A DNA stretch of 64,000 nucleotides from Pegea sp. RAD2-039 (lineage: Eukaryota > Chordata > Thaliacea > Salpida > Salpidae). This document shows, piece after piece, positions 61,464 through 64,000 of the stretch. Below the pieces are notes generated by a model. It had not been told where the DNA came from and did not search any database. It saw only the letters and a program-made list of their open reading frames with translations. A program made the translations under genes and the position numbers. The stretch covers positions 2,847,001-2,911,000 of the forward strand of contig JAQGEQ010000192.1 in assembly GCA_034620365.1 (NCBI GenBank), read 5' to 3'. The first letter of the stretch is position 1; every line of letters starts with the position of its first letter.

Positions 61464-62844
61464 AAGATCACATTTTGGTTTCTTAATCGTAAACTGATTT
61501 TATTTCGGTAGAATAAAACCGATTATCTTATCTTGTTGTTTGTAATATCAGATTCAGGTGCAACTGTAGTTATTAAAACAAAAGTTTATAAATTTTGAAT
61601 CTTTCAACTTGAATCAGAGATGAAAAAATTAATCTTTGAAGTATTAGTTTCTTTCTTAATCTATCTTTGGTTAGATTTTCTTGCAAAGTTGTCTATTTCA
61701 TGTGACAAAACTAAGTATTCATCAAAAATAGTTATTTTTGGCAAGGTAGTTTATTGTGACTTGCAACATAACTGTTATTCAAATGTTTCGACTAATTTTA
61801 ATCATTACTCGTCATAATATTTTAACTCTTTTTAAACCATCATGCTACTAATTATTATTAAGTTCCAAGCTCTTTTTCAAGATGTCAGAAAGTTGTATTA
61901 GCTAATCTTATATCTAGCAGTCAATATTAGATTGAAGTATAGTTTCAATGTTCTTTTTCTAGATACTTCTAAAGTTTTAGTTTCAAATTTTCAATTCATT
62001 TTTAAATTTAGGTTTTGAAGGAACTTTACATAAGAATAAAATTATAATTTTTGGTTTCAACCTAGACTTTATACGGCAAAATATGATATGAAATAGAATG
62101 TTACTTAAAGTGGAAGGAAGTATAAGTAATTGAATGTAAGTATTGGTTTATACAAAACAAATTATTACACTTCCTTCTAAAACTGCTGATATAAGTTCTT
62201 CTGTAAATTATTCATATTTTTTATTCATGCTTCTATCTGTTTAAATATTAATTTATTTTTACTTGCCAATTTTTTTGTGCAAATAAAAATTAGTCGAAGG
62301 CTTTTTACAAAGTTTTCATCTAAATTTCGTGTAACTTTGTATCTTAATTCCTACAAATTTGTTGCTGATCGAAGGTTACATTGAGAACATATTATTGTTG
62401 AGATAAAATTGGATTTTAGCAAAATGATGAATTTGTTGAAAAACTTTTTAGATCTCAAGTCTATCATGAAGCAAAACTCTGAATGAGATTTATGAAGCTG
62501 AATATAGTTTCTTGTTCAGCTCACAATCAGATAATTCTACATCAATCGCTAATTCTCTCTTCTTTTGTCTTACAAAATCTGAACTAATTGCTTCGAAATA
62601 ATCTGATAAATGATAGAATTACTTTTGATAAAATTGTACAATTGCTAAATTACTCTAGTCTCAAACATTTAAAGTTTTATAAAATGTAAAATTTAATCAT
62701 TTTTAGTAACAACTAAAATATATTCCAACTTATATCAGGGAAGTTGTTCTTAGCAGTTTCACTTTTGAACTTTTGTTCAAATATAAATAAATGAAACAAT
62801 TTGTCGACAAAATTAAAATATTTCAAACAAAAGTGGAACTTAGT
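61464..62844. other. Convergent 3' flanks of arylsulfatase and the ABC transporter
   Basis: Poly(A) signal AATAAA at 61512-61517 for the arylsulfatase. The remainder is AT-rich without a recognisable gene; the open frame at 61620-61817 has no family features. Confidence 0.45.
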
Positions 62845-63798
<954 letters not shown>

Positions 63799-64000
63799 CT
63801 ATAAAACCAACATTTGAGGGATTAAATCCAATTTTATTAATCTTTAAAGTAATTTTATCGATATATTTACAAGAAACAAACACACAACTCTCAAATTAGA
63901 TGTTTTTAGAGATGTCTTCAAAAATAATGAATGATTTGAAGCTGATAGTATCAAGTGTTCGTCTCCTAACCGCGACGCCGCGCTGTACTACGCCACCTAT
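63799..64000. other. Intron of the ABC transporter gene with a GC-rich end
   Basis: Mostly AT-rich intron. The last 43 bp switch abruptly to GC-rich sequence. On the minus strand it starts ATAGGTGGCGTAGTACAGCG, resembling the 5' end and A box of a tRNA-derived SINE. It is cut by the window edge, so it cannot be assigned. Confidence 0.35.

Overview
The window reads as nuclear DNA of a compact-genome invertebrate, most likely an invertebrate deuterostome and possibly a tunicate. The reasons are genes split by GT-AG introns, very AT-rich intergenic DNA, many introns near 50 nt, a Tie-family receptor tyrosine kinase and a SINE family with a tRNA-like head. The species cannot be fixed from the sequence. 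All exon models below were built by hand from splice sites, reading-phase continuity and remembered family sequences. No search or transcript supports them.

Layout. Before 1 to 7687 (+): 3' part of a Tie-like receptor (EGF, Ig, six FN3, TM, kinase). 9.77-10.1 kb: SINE copy 1. 10666-11579 (-): complex I subunit NDUFB7. 14838-15137 (+): single-exon LAMTOR4. 15566-17791 (-): unidentified type I membrane protein. 18.55-18.8 kb: SINE copy 2. 20096-38159 (+): MCTP (three C2 domains, two TM) with three candidate first exons. 41232-45166 (+): collybistin/Asef-type RhoGEF without a recognisable SH3. 45961-46344: exact 192-bp tandem duplication. About 47.70-48.40 kb (+): decayed LINE. 48997-55251 (-): KANSL3 (NSL complex) with a last exon made of about 50 copies of an 8-residue repeat. 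About 56.2-56.7 kb (-): Ty3/gypsy-like pol fossil. 58341-61463 (+): arylsulfatase B/I/J. 62845-63798 and beyond the right edge (-): C-terminal half-transporter of an ABCC10-like ABC protein.

The genes are unrelated functionally: signalling receptor, mitochondrial respiration, lysosomal mTORC1 scaffold, ER/synaptic Ca2+ sensor, Rho-family GEF, chromatin acetylation scaffold, lysosomal or secreted sulfatase, and ABC exporter. No operon logic is evident.

The points most worth a second look are the KANSL3 octapeptide array, with an internal segment read in a shifted frame; the three alternative 5' ends and possible cassette exon of MCTP; an apparent 20-nt frame discontinuity in its C2B domain; the doubled FN3 set in the Tie receptor; an excess of the palindrome TGACGTCA; and a SINE family seen in two copies.
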